Assembly (NCBI RefSeq): GCF_000524475.1
Contig: NZ_BAVQ01000070.1
Location: forward strand, 124,001 to 188,000
Length of the DNA stretch: 64,000 bases
Direction: 5' to 3'
Origin: Tomitella biformata AHU 1821
Lineage (GTDB): Bacteria; Actinomycetota; Actinomycetes; Mycobacteriales; Mycobacteriaceae
Within the stretch, counting starts at the first letter, position 1. Every line of letters begins with the position of its first letter. Of this stretch, positions 8,355-19,300 are shown in pieces. The position numbers and the translations under genes are program-made. Below the pieces are notes generated by a model, which was not told the DNA's origin, searched no databases, and saw only the letters and a program-made list of their open reading frames with translations.

Positions 8355-8391
8355 GTTGAGCGGAATAGACTCAACTTGATGGTAGTTGAGT
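8355..8391 (+). promoter_or_regulatory. HAIR-like HspR operator with an additional half-site, clpB promoter
   Basis: GTTGAGC-N7-ACTCAAC (8355-8375) matches the HspR-associated inverted repeat consensus CTTGAGT-N7-ACTCAAG except at the outer bases and one inner base. A third half-site, GTTGAGT, follows at 8385-8391 and forms a perfect 7-bp dyad with ACTCAAC across nine bases. It sits about 105-140 bp before clpB, a known HspR target in actinobacteria. Repression of clpB by HspR is therefore likely. Confidence 0.75.
8362..8387 (+). promoter_or_regulatory. SigH-type (heat/oxidative stress ECF) promoter candidate for clpB
   Basis: GGAAT (8362-8366), 18 bases, GTT (8385-8387) fits the mycobacterial SigH / streptomycete SigR pattern GGAAT-N18-20-GTT. 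It is interleaved with the HspR dyad, so HspR would block the polymerase footprint. The orientation matches clpB. Confidence 0.55.
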
Positions 8392-8496
8392 GAGGCAATA
8401 GCAAGTTTGTGGCCCGGCTGATGCCAGGCTGACTAGGCTGGTCCACAGCGACCGCCGGGCTGCGAACGCACCAACGTCTCACCAAAGGGGTGGCCA

Positions 8497-11043
<2,547 letters not shown>

Positions 11044-11211
11044 CGCCTCTGTGACGCCGGCCTCCTGTCGGTGCCGGGCATGACGCAGATCATGCACGTT
11101 ACCGACAGTTACAGGTAGACGCCGAGTGTGGCGGACTGGTTCGATCGAAGTGGACCGCATTGTGCGGCCCACCGCCCTAGTTGCAGGGGGCAAAGCAGAA
11201 GGGATGAGCCA

Positions 11212-11343
11212 ATGATTATCGCAATCACGCTGATCGCCATCGTGGCCGTGGTGGCCGTCAGCATGTCCGGTGACGGGCGCGACCTGAACTTCAGCGCGCG
11301 CGACGAGCGGCAGACGGTGAGAGCACGCTCCAGCCGCCGCTAA
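11212..11343 (+). CDS. Small single-pass membrane protein, 43 residues
   Basis: A 43-residue protein: hydrophobic N-terminal segment IIAITLIAIVAVVAVSM (residues 2-18), then a charged, Arg-rich tail ending RARSSRR. AGAAGGG precedes ATG 11212 by about 8 bases. A three-codon ORF (ATG 11204, Met-Ser-Gln) ends on TGA overlapping this ATG, which could couple translation. A strong hairpin follows immediately. The gene structure (RBS, TM peptide, terminator) supports a real gene. I do not recognise a function. Confidence 0.6.
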   Translation: MIIAITLIAIVAVVAVSMSGDGRDLNFSARDERQTVRARSSRR

Positions 11344-11355
11344 CCCAGACGACAA

Positions 11356-11390
11356 CTGCGCCCGAGCTCTGTTCTAGGACTCGGGCGCAG
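11356..11390 (+). terminator. Intrinsic-type terminator hairpin
   Basis: Perfect 11-bp stem CTGCGCCCGAG / CTCGGGCGCAG with a 13-base loop, starting 12 bases after the stop of the 43-residue ORF. No U-tract follows, as is common in actinobacteria. Confidence 0.75.
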
Positions 11391-11505
11391 TGCTGTGCGA
11401 GGGGGAGTTCGTGCCACGCGCAGAACGCCGCGGCTTTCCAGCCGTCCCGCGGTTGCAAGCGCGGCCCGGATGGAAACCCGCGGCGAATGGGGGGGAGGAG
11501 CAGGC

Positions 11506-11937
11506 TCAGCCCAGAATGACCCGGCCGTCGGCGTCGACCCGCCAGTGCGGGTTGTGGGCGATCTCCCAGACCACGCCGTTGGGATCACGCACATGAGCGT
11601 GGAAGATGCCGCCGAACTTCCCCTCTTGTGGCGCCTTCAGGACGGTGCCGCCGGCATCGGCCATCTTGGTGACGAGCGTCGCCACGGCGGCCGGGCTCTC
11701 GACGTTGTGCGACAGCGTCACCCCGGCCGGCGGGCCGACCTCGCCGCCTCCGCCCAGGTCCTCGGCGAACTTCACCGCGTCGAATAGTCCCAGCATCAGG
11801 CCGGGCGCGACCTGGAAGAAGAGGATCTCGCCGGGGACGTCGAGGGCAGGGGTCCAGCCCAGCGCGTCCGCGTAGAACGCGCGGGCGGCGTCGAGGTCGG
11901 CGGTGGACAAGGTGAGGAAATGCACGCGCTGATCCAT
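11506..11937 (-). CDS. VOC (glyoxalase/bleomycin resistance/dioxygenase) family protein
   Basis: A 143-residue protein of one VOC module made of two beta-alpha-beta-beta-beta units. It starts [20 protein letters not shown], typical of the family, and ends with [20 protein letters not shown], where an HxxDPxGxxxE-like motif supplies metal ligands. Such proteins bind a divalent metal and act as isomerases, dioxygenases or antibiotic-binding proteins. The sequence does not tell which. It stands alone, convergent with the small membrane gene and divergent from the next gene. Confidence 0.85.
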   Translation of the reverse strand: MDQRVHFLTLSTADLDAARAFYADALGWTPALDVPGEILFFQVAPGLMLGLFDAVKFAEDLGGGGEVGPPAGVTLSHNVESPAAVATLVTKMADAGGTVLKAPQEGKFGGIFHAHVRDPNGVVWEIAHNPHWRVDADGRVILG

Positions 11938-12070
11938 CGCCCTATTCTAGGTGGATCAGGGTGGGGGAACGTCCTGTTCACAGGCTGCACTCAGGATGGG
12001 CGCCTAGCCTGGACGCACTATCCAACACGGACACTCGAACCGGACTTCGCGAGGGAGGTTGACAGGACTG

Positions 12071-12781
12071 ATGGCAGACAACGAGGACAAATGGCCCTAT
12101 GGCGACGCACCCGATGCCAGCAATTCCACGCGGGAGTTTCCCACGCAGGCGGCACAGCATCCGACAACGCAGCGTCCAGCAACCCAGTGGTCGACGCCGA
12201 ACCACCCGTCAGCCCCCGGCTATCCGTTTCCCGTCAGCCCCGCTCCGTCCGCGCCGCAGCCTGAGCGGGCGCGGCGCACGGTCGGCCTGGTCGGGGCCAG
12301 CGTCGCGGGCGCGAGCCTGCTGGTGATCGGACTGGCCGGCGGATACTTGATCGGTGGCAGCGGCGACAACTCCACCCAGCGGCTGGCGTCGGTGACCACG
12401 ACCGGGCAGGCGCAGATCGGCGGCCAGGCCCCGGCGACGACGGACCCTGCGCCCACCGCCGCGCAGTCGCCGGCAGTTGGCGCACCGAGCACCACCGACG
12501 CGGGGGTGTCCTCGACGACGATCGCCCTCGGCGCCGCGGTGGGGACAGTGTCCGCGATCAACGGGGCGAACTTCACAGTCCAGGGCCTCGACGGCGTCTC
12601 CTGCCGGGTGACCACCACGAACAGCACCCGCGTCGCGACGTTGCGCGGCAGCGGCGGGGTCCGCAACCTGTCCGTGGGCGACCCGGTATTGGTCAAAGGC
12701 GTCAGCGGACCTGACGGCGTGATGACCGCCGAACTGGTTATCGCGGGAGCCTTCCCCGACCTCGGCAGCGGCACCTCCTAA
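12071..12781 (+). CDS. Membrane-anchored protein with extracellular DUF5666-like domain
   Basis: A 236-residue protein. Residues 1-70 are a disordered Pro/Thr/Gln-rich cytoplasmic tail, then RARRTVGLVGASVAGASLLV and LAGGYLIGG form one transmembrane helix (about 75-100). A Thr/Ala/Pro-rich linker leads to a C-terminal beta domain (GTVSAINGANFTVQGLDG to DPVLVKGVSG) that looks like a small OB-like DUF5666 fold, exposed outside. ATG 12071 was preferred to TTG 12059, with GGGAGG upstream at 12053-12058. Low-complexity cytoplasmic tails like this are common in mycolate actinobacteria. The function is unknown; the domain call is moderate. Confidence 0.65.
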   Translation: MADNEDKWPYGDAPDASNSTREFPTQAAQHPTTQRPATQWSTPNHPSAPGYPFPVSPAPSAPQPERARRTVGLVGASVAGASLLVIGLAGGYLIGGSGDNSTQRLASVTTTGQAQIGGQAPATTDPAPTAAQSPAVGAPSTTDAGVSSTTIALGAAVGTVSAINGANFTVQGLDGVSCRVTTTNSTRVATLRGSGGVRNLSVGDPVLVKGVSGPDGVMTAELVIAGAFPDLGSGTS

Positions 12782-12850
12782 ACGCGTCCGGACGCCATTT
12801 CGCAGGACAGTCTCACCGGGCTCCGGCCGCATTGCCTAAACTGTCAGGTG

Positions 12851-13555
12851 ATGTCTACATTCTGGTTTGTCCTCGCTGGCCTGGCGCTCCTGGGCGCCGT
12901 CATGCTGATGTATCTGGACCGCGCGCGCCCGGAGCCGGCGAAGCACTCGCGCTCCGAGTGGGCGGCCATCCGCGGCCTCGACTACACACCCGCGATGGAC
13001 TCTCTTGAGGGCCGCTGGAAGCGCGGCGTGTTCGACGAGGTCGAGGACGGTCACGCTGTCGAGGTCGCCGGCGGACTCTACGAGGGATCCCAGCTGTATC
13101 TCTTCGATCTCCGTTTCGCCGATGTCGTCGAGACGCCGGGCGGCAAGCAGTCCGAGCAGGTCGAGACAATCACGATCCTCGCGCTGCAGCGGCCTATCGG
13201 CTCGGCCGTGGTGTTCGACCTGCGCTCGGAGACCTCCCCGGCACCCCGCGAGGACGAGGTCAACATCCTGGGCGCGGTGGGCCGCTTCTTCGCGTTCTCC
13301 GACGACCTCGATGTGGCCCGGCGCGTCTGTGATCGCCGCATGGTCGCCTTCGCTGAGGCCGCCCCCGAGGTGATCGAGGTGCTCTGGAGCGAGGGTGACT
13401 GGTCGTTCTGCTGGCTCGCCGAGACCGCGAGCGCGAACGACTGGGACGACGCGATCGCCGCCCTGGCCAGGTTCTCGAGCCTGCTGCGGGTGCTGCCGCC
13501 AGATCGCCCCCGCACCGCGCCGACGCCCGCTGTCCACGACCCCGGACATCCGTGA
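12851..13555 (+). CDS. Conserved membrane-anchored protein (Rv0383c-like)
   Basis: A 234-residue protein starting with a transmembrane helix FWFVLAGLALLGAVMLMYL (residues 4-22), followed by a soluble alpha/beta region with RSEWAAIRGLDYTPAMDS, RGVFDEVEDGHAVEVAGGLYEG and IGSAVVFDLRSE. Between clpB and pyrE, M. tuberculosis has Rv0383c, a conserved secreted or membrane protein of similar style; the order supports orthology but was not tested. It probably sits at the membrane with the large domain on one face. No catalytic motif is visible. GTG 12848 is an alternative start three bases upstream. Confidence 0.7.
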   Translation: MSTFWFVLAGLALLGAVMLMYLDRARPEPAKHSRSEWAAIRGLDYTPAMDSLEGRWKRGVFDEVEDGHAVEVAGGLYEGSQLYLFDLRFADVVETPGGKQSEQVETITILALQRPIGSAVVFDLRSETSPAPREDEVNILGAVGRFFAFSDDLDVARRVCDRRMVAFAEAAPEVIEVLWSEGDWSFCWLAETASANDWDDAIAALARFSSLLRVLPPDRPRTAPTPAVHDPGHP

Positions 13556-13587
13556 CCGACGGCCGAGCACGACGTAGGCTCGACCGC

Positions 13588-14364
13588 ATGACTAGACCCG
13601 TCGCCCTCATCACCGGCCCGACCTCCGGCATCGGCACAGGTTTCGCGACGAGGTTCGCCGTGGACGGACACGATTTGGTGCTCGTCGCGCGTGATGCGGA
13701 CAAGCTCGCAGCCCTCGCGGCGAACCTGCGGCTGACGCACGGCGTCGAGGTCGAGGTGCTCGCCGCGGATCTGTCGGTCGCGGCGGACCGCGAGAAGGTG
13801 TCCGAGCGGTTGGCGGCCGGGGTGGACGTGTTGGTCAACAATGCGGGCTTTGGCACCAGCGGCGAGTTCTGGACCGCCGAGCACGCGCTGCTGCAGCGCC
13901 AGCTCGACGTGAACGTCACGGCCGTCATGGACCTAACCCGTGCCGCGCTGCCGGTCATGATCGCGCGCGGCAGCGGCCGCATCGTCAACGTGGCGAGCGT
14001 CGCCGGGCTGGTGTCCGGCCGCGGCTCGACGTACTCGGCGAGCAAGGCCTGGGTGGTCTCGTTCACGGAGGGCCTCGACGGCGGGCTGACCGGCACCGGC
14101 GTGCGGATGATGGCACTGTGCCCGGGATTTGTGCGCACGGAGTTCCACAGCCGCGCGGGGATCGAGATGTCCACGATGCCGTCGTTCATGTGGCTCACCG
14201 TCGACAAGCTGGTCGCGGCGGCGATGCGGGACTTGGCCAAGGGCAAGGTGATCAGCGTGCCGGGCGCGCAGTACAAGGTGCTGACCACGGCGAGCCGGCT
14301 GATCCCACGCGGGATCGTGCGGCAGGTGGCGGGCAGGTTCGGACAGGCGCGCGGCCGCACCTAG
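13588..14364 (+). CDS. Short-chain dehydrogenase/reductase
   Basis: A 258-residue SDR with TGPTSGIG (the third residue is P rather than A/G), NNAGFG, the catalytic serine in NVASVAG and YSASK. C-terminal features LCPGFVRTEFHSRAGIEMS are typical of the DltE/YqjQ-type SDRs found near pyrE in actinobacteria. ATG 13588 is the first start after the upstream gene's stop at 13555, and CCGTCGCCCTCATCACC encodes the first strand immediately. The substrate is unknown. It runs in the same direction as pyrE downstream, with a 31-residue ORF between. Confidence 0.88.
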   Translation: MTRPVALITGPTSGIGTGFATRFAVDGHDLVLVARDADKLAALAANLRLTHGVEVEVLAADLSVAADREKVSERLAAGVDVLVNNAGFGTSGEFWTAEHALLQRQLDVNVTAVMDLTRAALPVMIARGSGRIVNVASVAGLVSGRGSTYSASKAWVVSFTEGLDGGLTGTGVRMMALCPGFVRTEFHSRAGIEMSTMPSFMWLTVDKLVAAAMRDLAKGKVISVPGAQYKVLTTASRLIPRGIVRQVAGRFGQARGRT

Positions 14365-14381
14365 CCGGTTGGGGAGGGTAG

Positions 14382-14477
14382 ATGGAAACAGTGTTGTTCG
14401 GGGTGTTGCCGGTGCTCGCGTTCATGGGGTTGGCGACCCGCAGTGTGCTGCGGGGCCGGCGGCAGAACAAGAAATAG
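14382..14477 (+). CDS. Putative 31-residue membrane microprotein
   Basis: A short ORF of 31 residues, METVLFGVLPVLAFMGLATR followed by a basic tail ending GRRQNKK. One hydrophobic helix plus a positive C-terminus fits a single-pass inner membrane peptide. GGGGAGGG lies 7-10 bases before ATG 14382, a strong ribosome binding site. It fills the gap between the SDR and pyrE on the same strand. No homologue is known to me; reality rests on the RBS, the composition and the fit in the gap. Confidence 0.5.
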   Translation: METVLFGVLPVLAFMGLATRSVLRGRRQNKK

Positions 14478-14529
14478 CAGACTTTCAGGCACGACATGGG
14501 CACGACGCCCCGCATAGGCAAGGTGGCAG

Positions 14530-15063
14530 ATGAACGATCGAGACGAGTTGGCGCAGTTGGTTCGCGAGCTGTCGGTGGTGCACGGCAAGGTGACGCTGTC
14601 CTCCGGCCAGGAGGCCGAGTACTACGTGGACCTGCGCCGTGCGACGCTGCACCACCGCGCCGCGCCGCTGATCGGCGCGCAGTTGCGCGAGCTGACCGCG
14701 GATTGGGACTTCGACTCGGTGGGCGGGCTCACGATGGGCGCGGACCCGGTGGCGATGGCCATCATGCACGCCCCCGGCCGGCCCATCGACGCCTGCGTGG
14801 TCCGCAAGGCCGCCAAGGCGCACGGCATGCAACGCCAGGTCGAGGGCCCGGACATTGTCGGCAAGCGAGTGCTCGTGGTGGAGGACACCACCACCACCGG
14901 CAACTCGCCGCTGACCGCCGTGCGTGCGCTGCGGGATGCCGGGGCGATTGTGGTCGGCGTGGCGACGGTCGTGGACCGGGCCACCGGCGCCGACAAGGTC
15001 ATCGAGGCTGAGGGAGTGCCGTACCGCGCGCTGCTGGGGCTCGACGATCTGGGCTTGGCATGA
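14530..15063 (+). CDS. pyrE: Orotate phosphoribosyltransferase
   Basis: A 177-residue enzyme transferring phosphoribose from PRPP to orotate to make OMP in pyrimidine synthesis. The PRPP-binding motif VLVVEDTTTTGNS (about residues 114-126) and the KAAKAHG lysine loop are present, and SSGQEAEYYVDLRRA is the usual N-terminal hood. Length is typical of the short actinobacterial form. M. tuberculosis carries its copy (Rv0382c) beside Rv0383c, matching the order here. The stop overlaps the start of the next gene (ATGA). Confidence 0.96.
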   Translation: MNDRDELAQLVRELSVVHGKVTLSSGQEAEYYVDLRRATLHHRAAPLIGAQLRELTADWDFDSVGGLTMGADPVAMAIMHAPGRPIDACVVRKAAKAHGMQRQVEGPDIVGKRVLVVEDTTTTGNSPLTAVRALRDAGAIVVGVATVVDRATGADKVIEAEGVPYRALLGLDDLGLA

Positions 15064-15833
15064 AGGCCTCACGGATGAAGGCAGCTGACGTCCGCGCCGC
15101 GCTGGCGGACGTGATCCGCGGCAAGCGCGAGGTGCTGCCCGAGCACAGCGTTTACCTGGCGTCCTCGGTGGCGACGACCGTGCTCGCGCTCAGCGGCGAC
15201 AAGCGGCTGCAGTACGCGTCCAAGTCCGTGATGGCGCCGGCGCTCGCTGCCCGGGTCATCCGCGAGTACCGCGATAAGCGCCTCGACGGCATCGACACCA
15301 CGCTGTTGCTCGTCGGCCTGGCCGCGGCCACCGTCGGCGACGTGTTCATGGTGGACGCGGACAACGACGACCGACTGGTCCGCGGGGCCTCGTCCTTCGG
15401 AGTGATGCAGTCCGCCTACACCACGGTGCTGCGCCAGGCGGGGGCCAAGCCGCATGTGGCCACCGCGCTGCCACAGGCCGCGACAGCCGCGGCGGGCTCG
15501 GGCCTGCTGTTCTGGCGCCTGCCGGCGGTGGCGAAGCCGTTGTCGGCCTACAGCTTCGCGCTGGGCGCCACCGCCACCCTCGCGTCGGACCCGGCTCTGG
15601 CCCCCGGCGCGCGACAGGTCGCGGGGATCCCGGTGCCGGAGCGGAACGACCCGCGGACCTGGCTGGCCGCGGGCGGCCTCGTCTTCTCGGTGTCCGACGC
15701 GTCGATCGTGGTGCGCCGGATGTTCCTCAAGGGCGAGACCAGCAAGCGACTCGCCGAGGGCCTCGTCATCGCGACTTATGCGGCCGCGCACGTGATGCTG
15801 ATTGAGGGGATGCTGCGCCTGCGCAGGCGCTGA
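15060..15833 (+). CDS. Multi-pass membrane protein, YhhN/lysoplasmalogenase-like
   Basis: A 257-residue integral membrane protein with about 6-7 hydrophobic segments. GLAAATVGDVFMV, then DDRLVRGASSFGVMQSAY, resembles the YhhN/TMEM86 family pattern (GD, then RGxxxF), whose members cleave the vinyl-ether bond of lysoplasmalogen. KRLQYASKSVMAPALAARV matches the early K-P motif. The catalytic role is inferred from the family only. The start ATG overlaps the pyrE stop, so the two are translationally coupled. An alternative start is at 15075. Confidence 0.55.
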   Translation: MKASRMKAADVRAALADVIRGKREVLPEHSVYLASSVATTVLALSGDKRLQYASKSVMAPALAARVIREYRDKRLDGIDTTLLLVGLAAATVGDVFMVDADNDDRLVRGASSFGVMQSAYTTVLRQAGAKPHVATALPQAATAAAGSGLLFWRLPAVAKPLSAYSFALGATATLASDPALAPGARQVAGIPVPERNDPRTWLAAGGLVFSVSDASIVVRRMFLKGETSKRLAEGLVIATYAAAHVMLIEGMLRLRRR

Positions 15834-15837
15834 CGAC

Positions 15838-16284
15838 CTACGGGCACAACATGATGTGGTCCCTATTGTGTGGGTCGACGCGAATGGGGACGGTCGCGCC
15901 CACGACCAGCACCGTCCTCTCATGCCGGTTCATCGTGCGCACCAGCTTGCCGGCGTAGGACTCTGAGCCGGGCACCGTCAACTTCAACTCCAGCTCGGCG
16001 CGCTCGCCGGCGGCGTCCGGGTCTGGGATGGTTCGCACCGAGGTGATGGTGGCCCAGCCCTCATAGCCGTGCTTGTAGAGCTTGCGATCGGCGCGTGAGG
16101 CGCGCTGCGCCCAGAGCAGCGCGAGGCCCAGCAGGAACCCGTAGCCGAAGACAAGGATGGCGATCTCGTACGGCAGGGTGCCCTCGGGCGCGTGCGGCGC
16201 GAGGAAGGTCACCCAGATCGCCAGGGCGACGAAGAATAGGGCGGTCACCGCGATCACGCCCCGGATTGCTCTCTTGTGGTCCAT
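15838..16284 (-). CDS. Small membrane protein with two transmembrane helices
   Basis: A 148-residue protein. Two hydrophobic helices (IRGVIAVTALFFVALAIWV and YEIAILVFGYGFLLGLALLW) lie in the first 75 residues. A C-terminal cytosolic beta-rich domain of about 75 residues follows, with GYEGWATITSVRTI and TVPIRVDPHNRDHIMLCP. This pattern resembles the DUF3592-like membrane proteins of actinobacteria, a low-confidence family call. ATG 16284 was chosen (MDHKRAIRG) over the upstream 16326, whose extension is poorly coding. It is convergent with the preceding membrane gene, 4 bp apart. Confidence 0.65.
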   Translation of the reverse strand: MDHKRAIRGVIAVTALFFVALAIWVTFLAPHAPEGTLPYEIAILVFGYGFLLGLALLWAQRASRADRKLYKHGYEGWATITSVRTIPDPDAAGERAELELKLTVPGSESYAGKLVRTMNRHERTVLVVGATVPIRVDPHNRDHIMLCP

Positions 16285-16366
16285 GGCCCAGCTCCAAAGA
16301 CTTGGCAGCAAAACCGACTCCCGCATGAAGGTGCGGGATATTCAGTCTAGCGTCTACATGAATCTG

Positions 16367-18183
16367 CTACTTCCGACACCTTGACGGCATTAGGTGCAGG
16401 CCATGTGATGCACGGCTACCCGCCACGCTTTGCGGCGCAACGGGCTTGACTGTGTCCCACACCGACGCTTGTGGCGCAGGAACATGATTCTTGGATTTCA
16501 CCCCCGACCCTGAAAGCTGGGGTCCGTTGTTACTGTGGCGGACTCGGCGATGTCGTGGCCGCGGAGGGGTCGGCCCGGTCTTGTCTCGGCATTTGCGCAC
16601 CGGCTGATGCTCCGCAGTCTTCACGCGCGGCATCTGCCCGCGCCGGCGCACCACCCTGTACTTGCCCACCAGAACTCGCTTGGCCAAGTTGACCCCCGCC
16701 ACATGATCCCGATTTCCTCCAACCCGGCATCGGGCGCACCACGCAGAGTGGTATCCGCTGGGGCGGGAGACTCTTTCGTTGCAGCCTGGACACAGTGAGG
16801 ACGACCCACGCGCGGGCACCATCACTACCTCGATACCGGCCCCAGCCGCAGTGTGAGCGAGCGCGTCGGTGGCCTTGCGGCGGGCGGACTGTGCGGCACG
16901 GTTGTTGTTGACCCGCCCATGCCCCCGCGGCTCCAGGGTGGCGAGGTCCTCCACTCCAATTGCCTGCGCTCCTGCGGCAGTCGCGTAATCGGTGGTCTGA
17001 CGGGCGAAGTGGAATGCCAACTCCCGATTGATCCTTCGCCGTTTGGTCCCCACAGCTGTGCGGTGACCGTCCAGGCCGAGATTTTCGACTCGAGCTGGAC
17101 GCGAACACGGGCGGGGGCGGTGGCGGCGAGCTGGCGTAGCCGGGCGGCCTTGCGGTGGAGCATCTGCCCCTCGATCTGTAGGCGGGCGAGCTTGATTCCG
17201 AGGCCGCGGTCGTCGTAGGTCCAGCCGTGGAAGTCCGACACCAGCCCATCTGCAATCTCGGCTACGACGGCGGCAGCCCCCAACGTTGCAGGTGACCAGT
17301 CCACCCCCACAGCCCGCGTCGCAGTGTCCGCATTCGTGGCGGGCACCAACTCGGTTATCGCGCACCGCCACAATAAGCCCCGGTGATCGATCTCCAGGGT
17401 GGGCAGATGCCACTGGGTAATTGGACGATCACGCAGATGTGGGGGTATCGCAGCGGTGAGCCGCACTCGCCGCCAATCCGCTCGGTGGGCAGGGTTCGGG
17501 CAGGTCGGCATCGTCACCGTCAGCACGAGGTCGGTGTCGTTCGCGGCGAGGTGGGCGAGTTGCTTGTCGGCAGCGGCAAGCCTCGCGATCCGTGCGAACC
17601 CGGGTACGGCCTGCATGTCGGTGACCCGCAATCGCGACACCGACGTCGACACGGTTTGCCCGCCGTTATCCTGGGCGTGGCGGCGAGCCCAGGCGACCAG
17701 CTGCCGGTACACCCCGCGGGCGAACGCCGCCGGCACATCTACATCCTCCTTCATCTGTGGCGCAAGGTGACCGCTCTCGGGGTCGAATCGGGCGGCGAGC
17801 GCAATGATCGCGCGGTCACGGTGGGCTAGGGTGCGCAGGGTTGCAACGACTTGCCCGGTCACCACACGGCCCACTCGAGACGGGACGTAGACGCCGTCTG
17901 GGTAGTGCGGGGTCCAGCCGAGTCGCGCGGCCACGGCATTCCCCTGCAGGGGCAGACGCCGGGCCGTCCGGTCCCTGCCCGCGGCGAGGGTGTCGAAGGT
18001 GGTGGGCCGCCACAGCCGGCCCAGTAGCTCCGCCCCGGACTCGGTGATCAAGTCGAGCAGCCACCCGGCGCGAGTATCTATGTCGTCAAGCCCAATCGGG
18101 TCCCCTGTTGCGTCGTCGACCGCCATGAATGCACGATTGGTGACGGCCAGTTTCCGCGCAACTAACAATCCCGCGCTGGTCAT
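16367..18183 (-). pseudogene. TnpB/IS605 OrfB-type RNA-guided nuclease family gene with one-base frameshift
   Basis: Two overlapping minus-strand frames make one protein of about 605 residues. Frame 1 (from 18183) carries the first RuvC aspartate in VGVDWSPATLG. Frame 2 (to 16367) carries the RuvC glutamate in AIGVEDLATLEP, the zinc ribbon CPGC...CARC and the last RuvC aspartate in GGNRDHVAGVNLAKR. The switch is near 17071-17078, where GCCTGG seems to have lost one C (expected reading ...KISALDGHRTAVGTKRR). All catalytic residues survive in the joined reading, so the break looks recent. TnpB proteins cut DNA guided by a transposon-encoded RNA. No TnpA transposase, CRISPR array or terminal repeats were found. 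The length is large for TnpB (usually 350-450). Confidence 0.75.
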
Positions 18184-18499
18184 GGTTGGTGTCCAGGGAT
18201 ACGGTGCGGCGGCCTCGAGCGGTCGATGGTAGCGGGTCCCCGCCTAGAACTGATTGCGGCATCCGGAGAATGAAGCGAGCAGCGCAGTGAAGTCATCCAT
18301 TAGCTCCTCTGCCAGGGGTTTCAATTGTCTGCCTATCCAGGGACTCAAGAGTAACCCCGACCTCTGACATTGACTGCGGATCCATATCGGTCCTGAACCT
18401 GACTTTCCTCCCCTGTCCACTGGACCATGGCCGGGAGACGGCGAAGGTCGATGTCCGGTTGTGGATGAATCTGGGTCCATCGTTGACTAGCCTGGTGTG
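18184..18499. other. Non-coding gap upstream of TnpB-like gene and SDR
   Basis: A 316-bp intergenic stretch between the divergent TnpB-like gene and the next SDR. The ORFs crossing it have no family signal. A TAGCCT -10-like hexamer at 18488-18493 lies immediately before the SDR start. No repeats, tRNA or terminal inverted repeats were recognised. It may contain the promoter of the TnpB-like gene and the left end of its element. Confidence 0.5.
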
Positions 18500-19300
18500 A
18501 TGCCAACACCATCTGTCGTGATCACCGGCGCCGCGTCCGGTATCGGCCGCGCCACCGCACTGCTCTTCGCGCGCTCCGGCTATCGAGTCGGGGCGTTCGA
18601 CGTCGACGAGACCGGGCTCGCGTCGCTGGCCAAGGAGTCGGCGAAGTCCGGCCGGCAGATCAGCACCGGCATTCTGGATGTGACGGACGCCGACGCCTGG
18701 CAGACGCGGCTCGCGGAATTCACCGAGCCGGACGACGGCCGGCTCACGATCTTGATCAACAACGCCGGCCTGCTGTCCTCGGGCCGCTTCGCCGACGTCC
18801 CCCTGGCCGCGCAGCAGCGGATGGTCGACGTCAACGTGCTGGGCACGCTCAACGGCTGTCACACCGCTTTCCCGTATCTGAAGGGGACGCCGAACGCGCA
18901 GGTCGTCAACCTGTGCTCGGCGTCCGCGATCTACGGGCAGCCCGAGCTGGCCACATATGGCGCGACCAAGTTCGCGGTCCGCGGGCTCACCGAGGCGCTG
19001 GACCTGGAGTGGCGGGCCGACAATATCCGCGTCGCCGCCATGTGGCCGCTGTTCGTCGACACGTCGATGATCGTGGGGATGGACACGGGCTCGACGAGGT
19101 CGCTTGGCGTGCACCTGACCGCCGAGGATGTCGCCGAGGCCATCCTGGAAACCGTGCGCGGCCCCAGCCACTGGCTGGCGACGCTGGCCCGCTCGGCCCA
19201 TCGCCCGGTCGGATTGCAGGCCCGGGCGATGTTCTCGCTGGCCGCGATCTCCCCCAGCTGGCTGCTGCGGGTGATCAACGGCCGGATCACGAAGGCCTAG
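18500..19300 (+). CDS. Short-chain dehydrogenase/reductase
   Basis: A 266-residue SDR with ITGAASGIG, NNAGLL, a serine region LCSASAIYG and YGATK. The C-terminus, HRPVGLQARAMFSLAAISPSWLLRVINGRI, is an extra hydrophobic tail as seen in membrane-associated mycobacterial SDRs. ATG 18500 was chosen over GTG 18497; both are adjacent. It stands alone: upstream is the TnpB-like gene and its stop overlaps the stop of the convergent membrane gene in a CTAG. The substrate is unknown. Confidence 0.88.
   Translation: MPTPSVVITGAASGIGRATALLFARSGYRVGAFDVDETGLASLAKESAKSGRQISTGILDVTDADAWQTRLAEFTEPDDGRLTILINNAGLLSSGRFADVPLAAQQRMVDVNVLGTLNGCHTAFPYLKGTPNAQVVNLCSASAIYGQPELATYGATKFAVRGLTEALDLEWRADNIRVAAMWPLFVDTSMIVGMDTGSTRSLGVHLTAEDVAEAILETVRGPSHWLATLARSAHRPVGLQARAMFSLAAISPSWLLRVINGRITKA

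Noticed and set aside
16367-18183. Programmed ribosomal frameshift in the TnpB-like gene
   Set aside because: No X-XXY-YYZ slippery heptamer is in phase near the join; the pattern fits a simple lost C (GCCCTGG to GCCTGG).
18244-18480. 78-residue minus-strand ORF in the gap before the SDR
   Set aside because: No family signal, no obvious RBS, and Ser/Gly/Pro-rich composition; probably not coding.
16300-18500. CRISPR array or Cas-type locus beside the TnpB-like gene
   Set aside because: No regularly spaced direct repeats were visible on either side, and no cas1/cas2 genes.
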